Origin: an uncultured Paracoccaceae bacterium
GTDB lineage: Bacteria > Pseudomonadota > Alphaproteobacteria > Rhodobacterales > Rhodobacteraceae
Direction: 5' to 3'
Assembly: GCA_947495795.1 (NCBI GenBank)
Contig: CANMAI010000002.1
Coordinates: 248,001-312,000, forward strand
Length of the DNA: 64,000 nucleotides
Part shown: in pieces, positions 17,283-25,536 of the stretch
Position numbering within the stretch: position 1 is the first letter of the stretch
How the letters are laid out: every line of letters begins with the position of its first letter
Notes under the pieces: model-generated
What the model saw: the letters and a program-made list of their open reading frames with translations, nothing else
Databases searched by the model: none
What the model was told of the DNA's origin: nothing
Made by a program: the position numbers and the translations under genes

Positions 17283-17888
17283 TTAGTGGGCCAATATCAG
17301 CATTGCCGCGAGGGTCAGCATGAGTATTCCAATTCCGATATCAAGAACCTGCCATGCCCTTGGGCTCTGCATATATGGGGCCAGCAACCGGGCACCATAA
17401 CCGAGGCCAAAGAAGAAGACGAATGAGGACGCAACGGCCGCGATCCCAAACGCGAGCTTGGAAGCGCTTTCAAAGGGTACGGATACGGCACCGATCAGCG
17501 CGAGGGTATCGAGGTACACATGTGGGTTGAGCCAAGTGAGGGCGAGACATGTTAAAACAGCTTTCCCAAGGGGTTCGGCATCGCCGGAAAGATTAAGTGC
17601 GGCCCCCTGCTTTCTTGCGGCGTAAAGGCGGCTTAGCCCATAAAAAACAAGGAAAACGGCACCACCCCAGCGCATGATATCCGGTAGCCATGGTGCCCGA
17701 TCTACGATGGCACCAAAGCCAGCGACGCCGGCTGTAATTAGCAATGCATCGCTGAGGGCGCAGATGAGGCAGACCACAAAGACATGCGCCCGCCGCAGGC
17801 CCTGCCGAAGGACGAAGGCGTTTTGTGCTCCTATGGCCAGGATGAGGGCGAATGCTGTCGCGAAGCCCGTGGCTGCTGCGGTAATCAA
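17283..17888 (-). CDS. LysE/ArgO family amino acid exporter
   Basis: The 201-residue protein has six hydrophobic segments and the family start FALILAIGAQNAFVLRQGLR, with TWLNPHVYLDTLALIG in the middle. This pattern is close to ArgO/LysE exporters of basic amino acids in the inner membrane. Substrate is inferred from family only. It starts 3 bases after the DUF502 gene and may be co-transcribed with it. No LysR-type regulator is adjacent. Confidence 0.88.
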   Translation of the reverse strand: MITAAATGFATAFALILAIGAQNAFVLRQGLRRAHVFVVCLICALSDALLITAGVAGFGAIVDRAPWLPDIMRWGGAVFLVFYGLSRLYAARKQGAALNLSGDAEPLGKAVLTCLALTWLNPHVYLDTLALIGAVSVPFESASKLAFGIAAVASSFVFFFGLGYGARLLAPYMQSPRAWQVLDIGIGILMLTLAAMLILAH

Positions 17889-17891
17889 GGC

Positions 17892-18599
17892 TCAGGAAGC
17901 GTTGGCGGCGGGTTTGACGACTTGCGGGGCCTGCTGGTTGGGTTCCGGTGGCAGAACGAGCCCGGCTGAGATTACAAGTTTTGCCGCGTCCTCGACACTC
18001 ATATCGAGTGGTACGACATCCTTAAGGGGTACAAAAAGCAGAAAGCCGGATGTGGGGTTTGGTGTGGTTGGAAGGAAGACGCTTACCATTTCGGTGTGGC
18101 CCGCCTTTACCGGCACTTCGCCCATTGTATCTGTGGAAACAAAGGCGACCGCCCAGATGCCCTTGCGGGGATACTCTATCAGGCAGGCTTTCTGAAATGA
18201 CTGGTTGGACTGATTGAGGATTGTCTCAACAATCTGCTTTACGCCATTGTAAATAGAGCGAACAATCGGTGTGCGATCGAAAAGCCCTTCGCCCCAGCGG
18301 ATGATCTGGCGGCCGAACAGGCCCTTTGTCAGCGCACCTATGAAAGCTGTGAAAAGAACGAAGACGACCACGCCGAAGCCGAAGAGGTTCCGGCCAAGAT
18401 ATGTAGCGGGGTTGTAGAAATCGGGCACCAGCGGCAGAACCCGGGCATCCACAAAATTTACGACGGACAAGACTACCCAGACCGTAAGCATAACGGGAGC
18501 GACGATCACGAGCCCGGTCAGGAAATCTGTGCGGAAACGTTGGAGGAAAGTCCCTTTTTTCTTGGGCTTTCTGATCTTCTTTTTGGTGGGCTTGGCCAT
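17892..18599 (-). CDS. DUF502 family membrane protein
   Basis: This 235-residue protein has a Lys-rich N-terminus, two membrane segments (about residues 31-53 and 75-98) and the family signature GEGLFDRTPIVRSIYNGVKQ. The C-terminal part is predicted soluble and ends in a Pro/Ala-rich tail. The family is common in proteobacteria and its role is unsettled; plant relatives (COV) affect vascular patterning. It is 28 bases downstream of psuG. Confidence 0.87.
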   Translation of the reverse strand: MAKPTKKKIRKPKKKGTFLQRFRTDFLTGLVIVAPVMLTVWVVLSVVNFVDARVLPLVPDFYNPATYLGRNLFGFGVVVFVLFTAFIGALTKGLFGRQIIRWGEGLFDRTPIVRSIYNGVKQIVETILNQSNQSFQKACLIEYPRKGIWAVAFVSTDTMGEVPVKAGHTEMVSVFLPTTPNPTSGFLLFVPLKDVVPLDMSVEDAAKLVISAGLVLPPEPNQQAPQVVKPAANAS

Positions 18600-18627
18600 C
18601 GCTACGCTTTCCTGTTGCGGCTCTTAC

Positions 18628-19560
18628 TTAAGGTGCGGCTTGTGCCTCTGCAATGCTGAGTTCGTGATGTGCCAATGCAATTTGAGCCGCTAAGCGGGCG
18701 TTGTTCTTTACGAGGGCAATATTGGCAGTGAGTGATGCGCCATTGGTCAGCTCAAAAATCCGGGAAAGCAGGAAAGGGGTGACAGCCTTTGCGGCAATGG
18801 ACTGATCTTCGGCTTCCCTAAGTGCCTGCTCGATTGAAGGTGCGAGTGTTTCCCGCGATATTTCAGAGGCTTGCGGAATCGGGTTGGCAACCAGCTGACC
18901 GCCGGGGAGGCCGAGTTTTGCGCGCATGATGTGAGCTTTTGCGATGTCTTTCGGGTTATCCAAGCGCAACGGACTGGGCAGGCCGCTTTTGCGAGACCAG
19001 AAGGCGGGGAAATCGTTTTGGCCGTATGTGATGACGGCAACGCCTTTTGTTTCAAGGACTTCCAGCGTTTTGGGGACATCCAGAATGGCCTTCGCTCCTG
19101 CGGCGACGACCGTGACCGGTGTTTCGGCGAGTTCGGTTAAATCTGCCGAAATATCAAAGCTTTGCGTTGCTCCGCGATGGACGCCGCCTATGCCGCCTGT
19201 GGCAAAAACGGGAATATTGGCGAGGCTTGCGGCGATCATTGTGGCTGCGACGGTTGTGGCACCGGTAATGCCCGTGACGAGGGCTACTGCGACATCGGCC
19301 CGCGAAAGCTTGGCCGCATCGGGCGTTTTTGCAAGTTTTTCAAGGTGTTCCGCATCAAGACCGATATGAATTTTGCCGTTCATCACCGCGATTGTGGCGG
19401 GGGTGGCACCTTCCTGGCGAATGATTTCCTCCACCTCGCGGGCCATCTCCAGGTTTTGCGGATAGGGCATTCCGTGGGTGATAATCGTGCTTTCAAGTGC
19501 CACAATGGGTTTGCCTTCGGCGCGGGCCTTGGCGACTTCCCGGGAGAATTCTAGGATCAT
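18628..19560 (-). CDS. psuG: Pseudouridine-5'-phosphate glycosidase
   Basis: This 310-residue enzyme splits pseudouridine 5'-phosphate into uracil and ribose 5-phosphate. Family marks are VALESTIITHGMPYPQN near residue 20, TVAATM, ATGGIGGVHRG and the C-terminal NGASLTANIALV. Its start codon overlaps the end of the PfkB kinase gene by 4 bases (ATGA), and the two together form a complete pseudouridine salvage route, kinase first and glycosidase second. Confidence 0.95.
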   Translation of the reverse strand: MILEFSREVAKARAEGKPIVALESTIITHGMPYPQNLEMAREVEEIIRQEGATPATIAVMNGKIHIGLDAEHLEKLAKTPDAAKLSRADVAVALVTGITGATTVAATMIAASLANIPVFATGGIGGVHRGATQSFDISADLTELAETPVTVVAAGAKAILDVPKTLEVLETKGVAVITYGQNDFPAFWSRKSGLPSPLRLDNPKDIAKAHIMRAKLGLPGGQLVANPIPQASEISRETLAPSIEQALREAEDQSIAAKAVTPFLLSRIFELTNGASLTANIALVKNNARLAAQIALAHHELSIAEAQAAP

Positions 19561-20456
19561 GACTGACTTTCTAACCCACTGATATGATTGCAGGATGCAG
19601 TGATCGCAGCGGCAAGTGCCCCCGTGGGATCTGCCCCGTTAAGTTCTGCTGAGAGGTGGGCAGCGAGGAAGATATCGCCGGCGCCTGTTGTGGTTTTGGC
19701 GACTGTTTTTGGTGGGGTTTCGGTGAAAGTGGCCGCACCTTCCGAGGCATGGGCTGCGGGGCGAGGGCCATCTGTTACGATGGCAGTATTGGCACCGAGT
19801 GCCACGAGCTTTTCTGCTGCTTCAGGTGCAGACTTAAGCGACTGTTTTAAAATGATTTCTGCCTCGGTTCGGTTGACGTATATCCGCCCGCCATGGGCCT
19901 TGATCACGGGGGAAAGACGGCCTGCTTTTCCGGGGCTTGCGGGGACGAAGATGAACTCGGACCGGGCGCATTCGGGGAGGCTGAGAAGGGCTTCAAGTGT
20001 TTCGGTGGGAAGGTTGCCGTCTGCAATGATATGGCCGGTGTAGGTATTTGAAATATCAGCGACTTTTCCATTTTTGAGCGGTTCGAAAACGTCCGTTCCG
20101 GCACGCTCCAATGCTGCGCAATCGGCTATTGCGGCAAAAACCTCTCCGTTCGGGGTCTCTACTGCAAGATATGTATCTGTTTCCACATCGGCGCGGGTGA
20201 GGTGGGCTGTGCCGACACCGGCTGACTTGATCGCCTCGACAAGCGCGTTCCCTGTAGGATCTGTTCCGATTAAGCTCAGGATATCAACCGGTTGACCTTG
20301 CCGTGCAAGCTCCAGTGCGATGTTGAGCGCCACGCCGCCCATGCGCCGCTCTATCCTTCCTGGCACGTCGAAACCGGGGCGGAGATCGCGGCTGGAATGG
20401 GCGATGATGTCCCAAAGTGCGGAGCCGATGCAGAGGATTGGGGTGGCGCGATTCAT
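19557..20456 (-). CDS. psuK: PfkB-family carbohydrate kinase, probable pseudouridine kinase
   Basis: The 299-residue protein starts MNRATPILCIGSALWD and has the PfkB signature TTGAGDIFLAAHL with the catalytic Asp near the C-terminus. Pairing with psuG by a 4-base overlap makes pseudouridine kinase the best reading; ribokinase-type activity cannot be excluded by sequence. A longer frame to 20558 exists, but ATG 20456 matches the family start. No Shine-Dalgarno sequence lies before this ATG. In its place, starting 3 bases upstream, stands the phased TTTGGTA repeat, so the mRNA may be leaderless or the repeat may act in control. Confidence 0.87.
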   Translation of the reverse strand: MNRATPILCIGSALWDIIAHSSRDLRPGFDVPGRIERRMGGVALNIALELARQGQPVDILSLIGTDPTGNALVEAIKSAGVGTAHLTRADVETDTYLAVETPNGEVFAAIADCAALERAGTDVFEPLKNGKVADISNTYTGHIIADGNLPTETLEALLSLPECARSEFIFVPASPGKAGRLSPVIKAHGGRIYVNRTEAEIILKQSLKSAPEAAEKLVALGANTAIVTDGPRPAAHASEGAATFTETPPKTVAKTTTGAGDIFLAAHLSAELNGADPTGALAAAITASCNHISGLESQS

Positions 20457-20458
20457 AA

Positions 20459-20507
20459 GCTGGATTTGGTAACGGTTTGGTATGGTTTTGGTAGTGCAAA
20501 ATTTCCG
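20459..20507 (-). repeat. Phased TTTGGTA repeat, copy A, upstream of psuK
   Basis: Three copies of TTTGGTA (read on +) start at 20465, 20476 and 20487, exactly 11 bases apart, followed by GTGCAAAA. The 49-base segment matches 59616-59664 at 42 of 49 positions in the same orientation. It ends 3 bases before the psuK start codon on the minus strand. Confidence 0.75.
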
Positions 20508-20619
20508 AAAAACGGGCCTGAGGCGCGGTTTTGCCGGATTTTTTCCGAAGATGGGCACCAGGTAGGCAAAACCATGACTTCGGAGGTAATGGGTTCCGGA
20601 ATGTGGAAATCAACACGGG

Positions 20620-20649
20620 TTACGAGAATTTCGAATTGCGGTTTATGAT
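20620..20649 (+). promoter_or_regulatory. Candidate promoter for the OmpA-type gene
   Basis: TATGAT at 20644-20649 is a good -10 box, with a weak TTACGA at 20620 and an 18-base spacer. Transcription would start about 35 bases before ATG 20691. Confidence 0.35.
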
Positions 20650-20690
20650 GCTCTCTGGTGAGTGATGATGCAGTTGGACTGGAGGGTGTG

Positions 20691-21578
20691 ATGAGATATT
20701 CCATAGTGGCGATGTTTTTGTTGCTTGGTGTGCCGGTGAATGCTGAGGATGCGGCTGGCAGTAAGGATCACCCTCTGGTGGGGCGTTTCGAAGGCAGCGA
20801 GATCACGGCTTACGAAACGCGGGAATTCGATGAGGTTTCCATAGCGCGGGAGGCACGGAAGACGGAGACAGTGGAAGGGGCGGTGACGCGCATCGCCTAT
20901 CTCTATCCTGCCGATATCGCGCTCGTGCAGATCCACCGGAATTTTGAGGCTGCAGTGAAAGCGAACGGTTTGGAGCTTCTGCTTTCCTGCGATCAGAAGG
21001 ACTGCGGGAAGATCAATTATGATGTGGACCAGTTTGGCAATTCGCCGAGTTGGGCCGATGCATTCAACTACCGCTACGTGCTGGCCGCGCGCCCGGGAGA
21101 TCAGGGCATGATCTATGCGGCGTTGTTTCTTTCGATGAACAATGGAAGAGCGCGATCCGTGGTGACGGTTGTGGAAGAGACGGAGATGGCGTTTCGCATG
21201 ATCGACGCGGCAGAGATGCAGGCCTCGATTTCGAATACGGGGAGTGTGGCACTTTACGGTGTTCGGTTTGATACGGACGAGGCGATTATCAAGCCGGAAA
21301 GCGAGCCGACGCTGGAGGAGATGGCGGCTTTTCTGAAGGCCAATGCGGCGCTTTCGGTTGTTGTGGTGGGGCATACGGACAACCAGGGCTCTATGGAATA
21401 TAACCTTGCGCTTTCGGCTGAGCGGGCAGAGGCCGTGCGCGATGCGCTGGCGGGGCGCTACGGGATTGCCGGTGAGCGTATCGCGCATGCGGGTGCCGGA
21501 TTTCTGGCGCCGGTTGCTTCCAACGCCACTGAGGCTGGGCGGGCGCTGAACCGCCGGGTTGAGTTGATCGCGCGGTAG
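20691..21578 (+). CDS. OmpA-type peptidoglycan-binding exported protein (DUF4892-like N-terminus)
   Basis: This 295-residue protein has a signal peptide (residues 1-18, ending PVNAE), an N-terminal domain of about 150 residues that resembles DUF4892, and a C-terminal OmpA-like domain. The OmpA part shows VVVGHTDNQGS and the Arg in NRRVELI that contact peptidoglycan. Two Cys in LSCDQKDCG could form a disulphide. The start at ATG 20691 has GGAGG seven bases ahead; the frame is open further but without a signal-like start. The protein probably anchors the outer membrane to the cell wall or sits in the periplasm. Confidence 0.82.
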   Translation: MRYSIVAMFLLLGVPVNAEDAAGSKDHPLVGRFEGSEITAYETREFDEVSIAREARKTETVEGAVTRIAYLYPADIALVQIHRNFEAAVKANGLELLLSCDQKDCGKINYDVDQFGNSPSWADAFNYRYVLAARPGDQGMIYAALFLSMNNGRARSVVTVVEETEMAFRMIDAAEMQASISNTGSVALYGVRFDTDEAIIKPESEPTLEEMAAFLKANAALSVVVVGHTDNQGSMEYNLALSAERAEAVRDALAGRYGIAGERIAHAGAGFLAPVASNATEAGRALNRRVELIAR

Positions 21579-21589
21579 GGAGCCGGAGT

Positions 21590-22036
21590 ATGCTGTTTGG
21601 TGGTTTGTTCATGAGTGCGTTGGCGCTTTATCTGCTTCTTCACGCCGTGAAATCCTTGCGGCAGTTGAGGGAAAGTGCGGGTTGGGCGTCCGCCCCGGGG
21701 CGCATTACCAAGGCCGAGTTCAAGGAGCCGGTTGCGGGGAGTAAGGGCTGGCACAGCTTCATGCCGGAATATGACTTCGAGGTGGATGGCCGCGCCTATT
21801 CGGGGCAGCGTGTTGCTCTTTACACGATCTCGGACCGGGCCGTGGTGAAGGATCTGCGGGAGCGCTATCCCGTAGGGGCCGAGGTGACGGTGTATTACGA
21901 CCCGAAGAATCCGGCGGAGGCTGCGCTGATCAACACACCGCGGCCAGATGGCAAGCAGTATAGCGAGATCATTCTGGGCAGCCTTGCACTTGCGCTTGGC
22001 CTGGGGTTGGTGGTATTTTCCTTCATCGAGGGGTGA
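21590..22036 (+). CDS. DUF3592 domain membrane protein
   Basis: The 148-residue protein has an N-terminal membrane helix (about 3-19), a central beta-rich domain and a C-terminal helix (about 126-145). The segments ASAPGRITKAEF, YPVGAEVTVYYDPKNP and the terminal membrane span are typical of DUF3592, a family of unknown function. It starts 12 bases after the OmpA-type gene and is probably in the same transcript. Confidence 0.82.
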   Translation: MLFGGLFMSALALYLLLHAVKSLRQLRESAGWASAPGRITKAEFKEPVAGSKGWHSFMPEYDFEVDGRAYSGQRVALYTISDRAVVKDLRERYPVGAEVTVYYDPKNPAEAALINTPRPDGKQYSEIILGSLALALGLGLVVFSFIEG

Positions 22037-22092
22037 GAGCCAGCGTCATTGTCTCGATGGACTGCCCCTGACCATTGACGATCCGGTAGGGG

Positions 22093-22121
22093 TTGCGCTT
22101 GTGGATAAAGCGCCGTATTGA
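22093..22121 (+). promoter_or_regulatory. Candidate rpsB promoter
   Basis: TTGCGC (22093-22098), 17-base spacer, TATTGA (22116-22121). This would give a leader of about 130 bases before rpsB, long enough to hold the hairpin at 22191. Confidence 0.35.
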
Positions 22122-22190
22122 GCGCGCACGAAATCCACAGGCGGGGCCGGGTTTTCGGGGGAGACATCCCTGAAAATCCACCGGTTGGGA

Positions 22191-22214
22191 GGCTTTCTGT
22201 TCTGAACAGAAGCC
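22191..22214 (+). promoter_or_regulatory. Hairpin in the rpsB leader
   Basis: GGCTT-T-CTGTTC pairs with GAACAG-AAGCC around a one-base bulge and a tiny loop, 42 bases before the rpsB start. Ribosomal protein S2 represses its own mRNA in other bacteria, so this may be part of such a site. It has no T run, so it is not a terminator. Confidence 0.35.
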
Positions 22215-22255
22215 ATCTGATCCCCGCTGAGGCGAAACCGGAAAAGGAAACGACA

Positions 22256-23116
22256 ATGGCTCTTCCAGAGTTCTCATTGCGTCAGCTGCTTGAAGCAGGC
22301 GTACATTTTGGCCACCAGACACACCGTTGGAACCCGCGTATGGGTTCTTTCATCTATGGTGACCGCAACGGCATTCACATTCTTGATCTGACGCAGACCG
22401 TGCCTCTGCTGGATGCTGCCCTGAACGTTGTGCAGCAGACGGTTGCCAAGGGCGGGCGCATCCTGTTCGTGGGGACGAAGCGGCAGGCGCAGAAGGCTGT
22501 ATCGGATGCGGCGGAGATTTCCGCGCAATATTACATGAACCACCGCTGGCTCGGTGGCACGCTGACCAACTGGAAAACGGTTTCGGCCTCCATCAGCCGC
22601 CTGAAGGCGATTGATGAGAAGTTTGAATCCGGTTTTGAGGGGCTGACAAAGAAAGAGCGCCTTCAGATGGAGCGCGAGCAGGGCAAGCTTCAGGCCTCGC
22701 TCGGCGGGATCCGCGATATGGGCGGTGTGCCGGATCTGATCTTCGTGATCGACACGAACAAGGAAGCACTGGCGGTGCAGGAAGCCAAGAAGCTGGGTAT
22801 CCCGGTGATCGCGGTGCTCGACAGCAACTCCGACCCTGTGGGCATCGACTACCCCATTCCGGGCAATGACGATGCGGCGCGGGCCATCGGCCTTTACTGC
22901 GATCTGATCGCGCGGGCGGCACTGGACGGCATGGCCGCACAGCTCGGCTCTGCCGGTGTGGATGTGGGTGCGATGGAAGAGGCTCCGATGGAGGAGGCTC
23001 TTGAGGCACCGGCTGAGGCTGTAGCCGAAGCCCCTGCGGAAGCTGCCCCCGCGAAAGAAGCGCCAGCGGAAGCGGCCCCTGCGGAAGCAGCGGCTGAGGA
23101 AACACCTGCAAGCTGA
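22256..23116 (+). CDS. rpsB: 30S ribosomal protein S2
   Basis: This 286-residue protein starts [25 protein letters not shown] and shows the S2 features [14 protein letters not shown] and FVGTKRQA. S2 binds the head-body junction of the 30S subunit together with S1. The C-terminus carries an extra tail of about 50 residues made almost only of Ala, Glu and Pro, seen in several alphaproteobacterial S2 proteins. The start at ATG 22256 fits the family; an upstream open frame to 22118 is leader. tsf follows after 125 bases in the universal rpsB-tsf order. Confidence 0.98.
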   Translation: MALPEFSLRQLLEAGVHFGHQTHRWNPRMGSFIYGDRNGIHILDLTQTVPLLDAALNVVQQTVAKGGRILFVGTKRQAQKAVSDAAEISAQYYMNHRWLGGTLTNWKTVSASISRLKAIDEKFESGFEGLTKKERLQMEREQGKLQASLGGIRDMGGVPDLIFVIDTNKEALAVQEAKKLGIPVIAVLDSNSDPVGIDYPIPGNDDAARAIGLYCDLIARAALDGMAAQLGSAGVDVGAMEEAPMEEALEAPAEAVAEAPAEAAPAKEAPAEAAPAEAAAEETPAS

Positions 23117-23154
23117 GCCTTTGGGTTTGGCCCGAGGTCTGACCTGTCTTGGAA

Positions 23155-23213
23155 CTGTCGCAGAAGCCCTTTAGGCGCTGCGGCAGTTGGCAATTTTCCG
23201 GGCGTGACGCCCG
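23155..23213 (+). other. Two hairpins between rpsB and tsf
   Basis: CTGTCGCAG (23155-23163) pairs with CTGCGGCAG (23178-23186), and CGGGCG-TGA-CGCCCG lies at 23199-23213. Neither is followed by T residues. They may shape mRNA processing or differential expression of tsf. Confidence 0.35.
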
Positions 23214-23241
23214 AAGCATAACTCATTTAAGGAGAAGCGTG

Positions 23242-24117
23242 ATGGCGATCACGGCGGCAATGGTGAAGGAACTGCGCGAGAAATCCGGCGCAGGCATGAT
23301 GGACGCGAAGAAGGCGTTGACCGAGAACGATGGCGATCAGGAAGCAGCGATGGACTGGCTGCGGACGAAGGGCCTTGCGAAGGCTGCCAAGAAGTCTGGC
23401 CGTACTGCGGCTGAGGGGCTGGTTGTTGTTGCCGTAAAGGATGGCCTGGGTGTCGCCGTTGAAGTGAATTCTGAAACCGATTTTGTTGCGAAGAACGCGG
23501 ACTTTCAGACGATGGTGGCCGGGATTGCTCGGGTTGCTTTGACCGCTGGCGACTATGATGCGCTGCTGGCAGCGGATATGGGCGGCAAGTCCGTTGAAGC
23601 GACGGTCGCCGAGAAGGTTGGCACCATCGGTGAGAATATGACCGTGCGCCGGATGGCCAAGGTGGAGGGGCCAGTTGTGGCGTCTTACATCCACAATGCA
23701 GCCGCAACCGATATGGGTAAGATTGGAGTGCTGGTTGCAGCCAACGGATCGGACGCCGGTGTGGCAAAGCAGATCGCAATGCATATTGCGGCGACAAACC
23801 CTGCCTCGCTTTCCGAAGCTGATCTGGACCCCGCGCTGATCGAGCGCGAAAAGACCGTGCTGACCGAGCAGGCGCGTGAAAGCGGCAAGCCCGATGCGGT
23901 GATCGAGAAGATGATCGTGGGCCGGATGAACAAGTTCTACGAGGAGGTGACCCTTCTGAAGCAGAAATTCGTGATGAACCCGGATGTGACCGTAGGCCAG
24001 GCGGCTGCGGATGCTGGCCTCGAGATCACCGGTTACGTGCGCATGGAAGTGGGCGAGGGCATCGAGAAGGTCGAGGAAGATTTTGCGGCGGAAGTTGCCA
24101 AGACGATGGGCGGTTAA
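23242..24117 (+). CDS. tsf: Translation elongation factor Ts
   Basis: The 291-residue protein begins with the TDF-type N-terminal helix and [13 protein letters not shown], and has the exchange core [13 protein letters not shown] near residue 80. EF-Ts releases GDP from EF-Tu in the cytoplasm. ATG 23242 has AAGGAG upstream and matches the family. A strong intrinsic terminator follows 23 bases after the stop, so rpsB-tsf ends here. Confidence 0.98.
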   Translation: MAITAAMVKELREKSGAGMMDAKKALTENDGDQEAAMDWLRTKGLAKAAKKSGRTAAEGLVVVAVKDGLGVAVEVNSETDFVAKNADFQTMVAGIARVALTAGDYDALLAADMGGKSVEATVAEKVGTIGENMTVRRMAKVEGPVVASYIHNAAATDMGKIGVLVAANGSDAGVAKQIAMHIAATNPASLSEADLDPALIEREKTVLTEQARESGKPDAVIEKMIVGRMNKFYEEVTLLKQKFVMNPDVTVGQAAADAGLEITGYVRMEVGEGIEKVEEDFAAEVAKTMGG

Positions 24118-24140
24118 CCCGCGTTTTCTGAGAGCTATGG

Positions 24141-24170
24141 GGCTGCCCCTTTTGGGGTGGCCTTTTTTTT
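24141..24170 (+). terminator. Intrinsic terminator after tsf
   Basis: GGCTGCCCC pairs with GGGGTGGCC (two wobble pairs) around a TTTT loop, followed by eight T. It closes the rpsB-tsf transcript. Confidence 0.82.
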
Positions 24171-24189
24171 GCGGATTGGAGGGCGCGTT

Positions 24190-24879
24190 GTGGATGGGTT
24201 AAACAGGCTTGTACCAAGTGTGCGTCCTTTGAAGGGAACGGACAGGTCCGACATTGAGGCTGCCCTGCCACGGGAAGATCTGCTTTGGTATGGGCGACCG
24301 GACATGCCTTTCCGCATGTCGATCCAGAGAGATATCGGCACCATCAAACTGGTGTTGGGAATTGCTGGTGCTGCCGTGCTTCTTTTGCTTTTGACGGGGA
24401 CCACTGATGTAGTGACCTTGCTCATTATCGGGTTGTTCACGCCGCTTTTCATGCTTCTCATCTTTATTGTTTATGAAGTTTTAGTCCGACGTCGGCGCTA
24501 CGCGATCACGTCCTCGCATTTCATCATTGTGGAAAACTTCTTTCGGCCAAAGGCATATTGCTATGGCGTTGGCTCGGCCTCTCGAGTCTGGTCGGAGCCG
24601 GGTATGCCGGGAGATATCTTTTTTACATGGCGCAGGGTCAGCCCGCCGAGGGGAAAAGGGTTCGATGTCTTTGTGGGCTTTACGGAACTGAAAGATCCTG
24701 ACCCGGTTTTGCAACTGATGAAGCGGGTTTGGGAAAGCAGCTTGCAGCGGGACGCAGAGCCTTTCAGCCGGGGCCATGAAGAGGGCTTCGTGATTGCGTC
24801 TGGGGATATGATTGGCGATCTTTCGCCCAAGGACGGCGAGACGCTCGAGGATGCGCTCAGGCGAAAGCTGGGCAGTTAA
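24190..24879 (+). CDS. Membrane protein with possible bacterial PH domain
   Basis: The 229-residue protein has two adjacent membrane segments (about residues 59-78 and 80-104), then RRRYAITSSHFII, which resembles the start of the PH-like domain of YdbT/DUF304 membrane proteins, and an acidic C-terminal region. Function is unknown. I chose GTG 24190, with GGAGGG six bases before it. The earlier GTG at 24157 lies inside the tsf terminator hairpin and is unlikely. It ends convergent with the next gene, overlapping by 4 bases. Confidence 0.6.
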   Translation: MDGLNRLVPSVRPLKGTDRSDIEAALPREDLLWYGRPDMPFRMSIQRDIGTIKLVLGIAGAAVLLLLLTGTTDVVTLLIIGLFTPLFMLLIFIVYEVLVRRRRYAITSSHFIIVENFFRPKAYCYGVGSASRVWSEPGMPGDIFFTWRRVSPPRGKGFDVFVGFTELKDPDPVLQLMKRVWESSLQRDAEPFSRGHEEGFVIASGDMIGDLSPKDGETLEDALRRKLGS

Positions 24880-25343
24880 CTGCGTGGTTTGGCTATAGAG
24901 GCGCGAGGGAGGTGGGAAGCCGGTACCTCAATTCCAAACGGGCAGCCAGCGCCCTTGCAGAGAATGCCCGAGGCCGGCACCCGCATCTCTCCAATCTTGG
25001 TTTCGATCACATAGATCTGGTTCTCAAAAGCCCTGAGCGTTCCTGAGATCATCAGATTGTTGCCCTTGAGCGTTATGGGTTGGCCGAGTTTGGCGTTGGC
25101 GTAGACGAGAACTTCCGAGAGAGCGGGGCAGGCGGGGCCTTCGCAAGTGACGTCTGCCATTGGGATTGTGAAGATGCCTGCTGCTGTTTCCAGCCGGTAG
25201 GCTTCACCCTCCAAGCCTAGAAATGTGCCGGTTATGGAGAGATCTCCATCCGGCGTGGTGAGGCGGATCTGGGCTGCAGATTGCGGCATGGCGATGCCCG
25301 GCACCGCGGAAAGGCTGATCAGGCAAGCAAATACAAGCCGCAT
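24876..25343 (-). CDS. Exported protein with two tandem CxxxxC repeats, unknown function
   Basis: This 155-residue protein has a signal peptide (about residues 1-23, GIAMPQSAA) and two related modules. The first runs from TTPDGDLSITGTFLG to C67-EGPA-C72; the second from LKGNNLMISGTLRAF to C129-KGAG-C134. Each has the order beta-hairpin, YxxET, then the C-x4-C loop. I recall similar single modules in front of PstS/OmpA-type exported proteins of Rhodobacterales, but that is from memory. The start at ATG 25343 gives a proper signal; the frame opens to 25403. A promoter candidate lies just upstream. Confidence 0.65.
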   Translation of the reverse strand: MRLVFACLISLSAVPGIAMPQSAAQIRLTTPDGDLSITGTFLGLEGEAYRLETAAGIFTIPMADVTCEGPACPALSEVLVYANAKLGQPITLKGNNLMISGTLRAFENQIYVIETKIGEMRVPASGILCKGAGCPFGIEVPASHLPRASIAKPRS

Positions 25344-25401
25344 GTGGAACCCTTTACACTGGAAGCCCATACAACATCTGGGCCGACACCCCCGTAAGCC
25401 C

Positions 25402-25429
25402 ACTATACTAACGATGCGCCTTGGGGCAA
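25402..25429 (-). promoter_or_regulatory. Candidate promoter for the CxxxxC-repeat gene
   Basis: Minus strand TTGCCC (25429-25424), 16-base spacer, TATAGT (25407-25402). It would start the transcript about 50 bases before ATG 25343. Confidence 0.42.
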
Positions 25430-25536
25430 TCGTGATGGCAGGAATTGAGTGAGAAAGTGGTTTCGGGGCGCGTTTCAGCGTTGAATATGAAGCGCTTTTC
25501 GGACATTTTGGCGCAAATTACACAGGAGCGCCCCGA

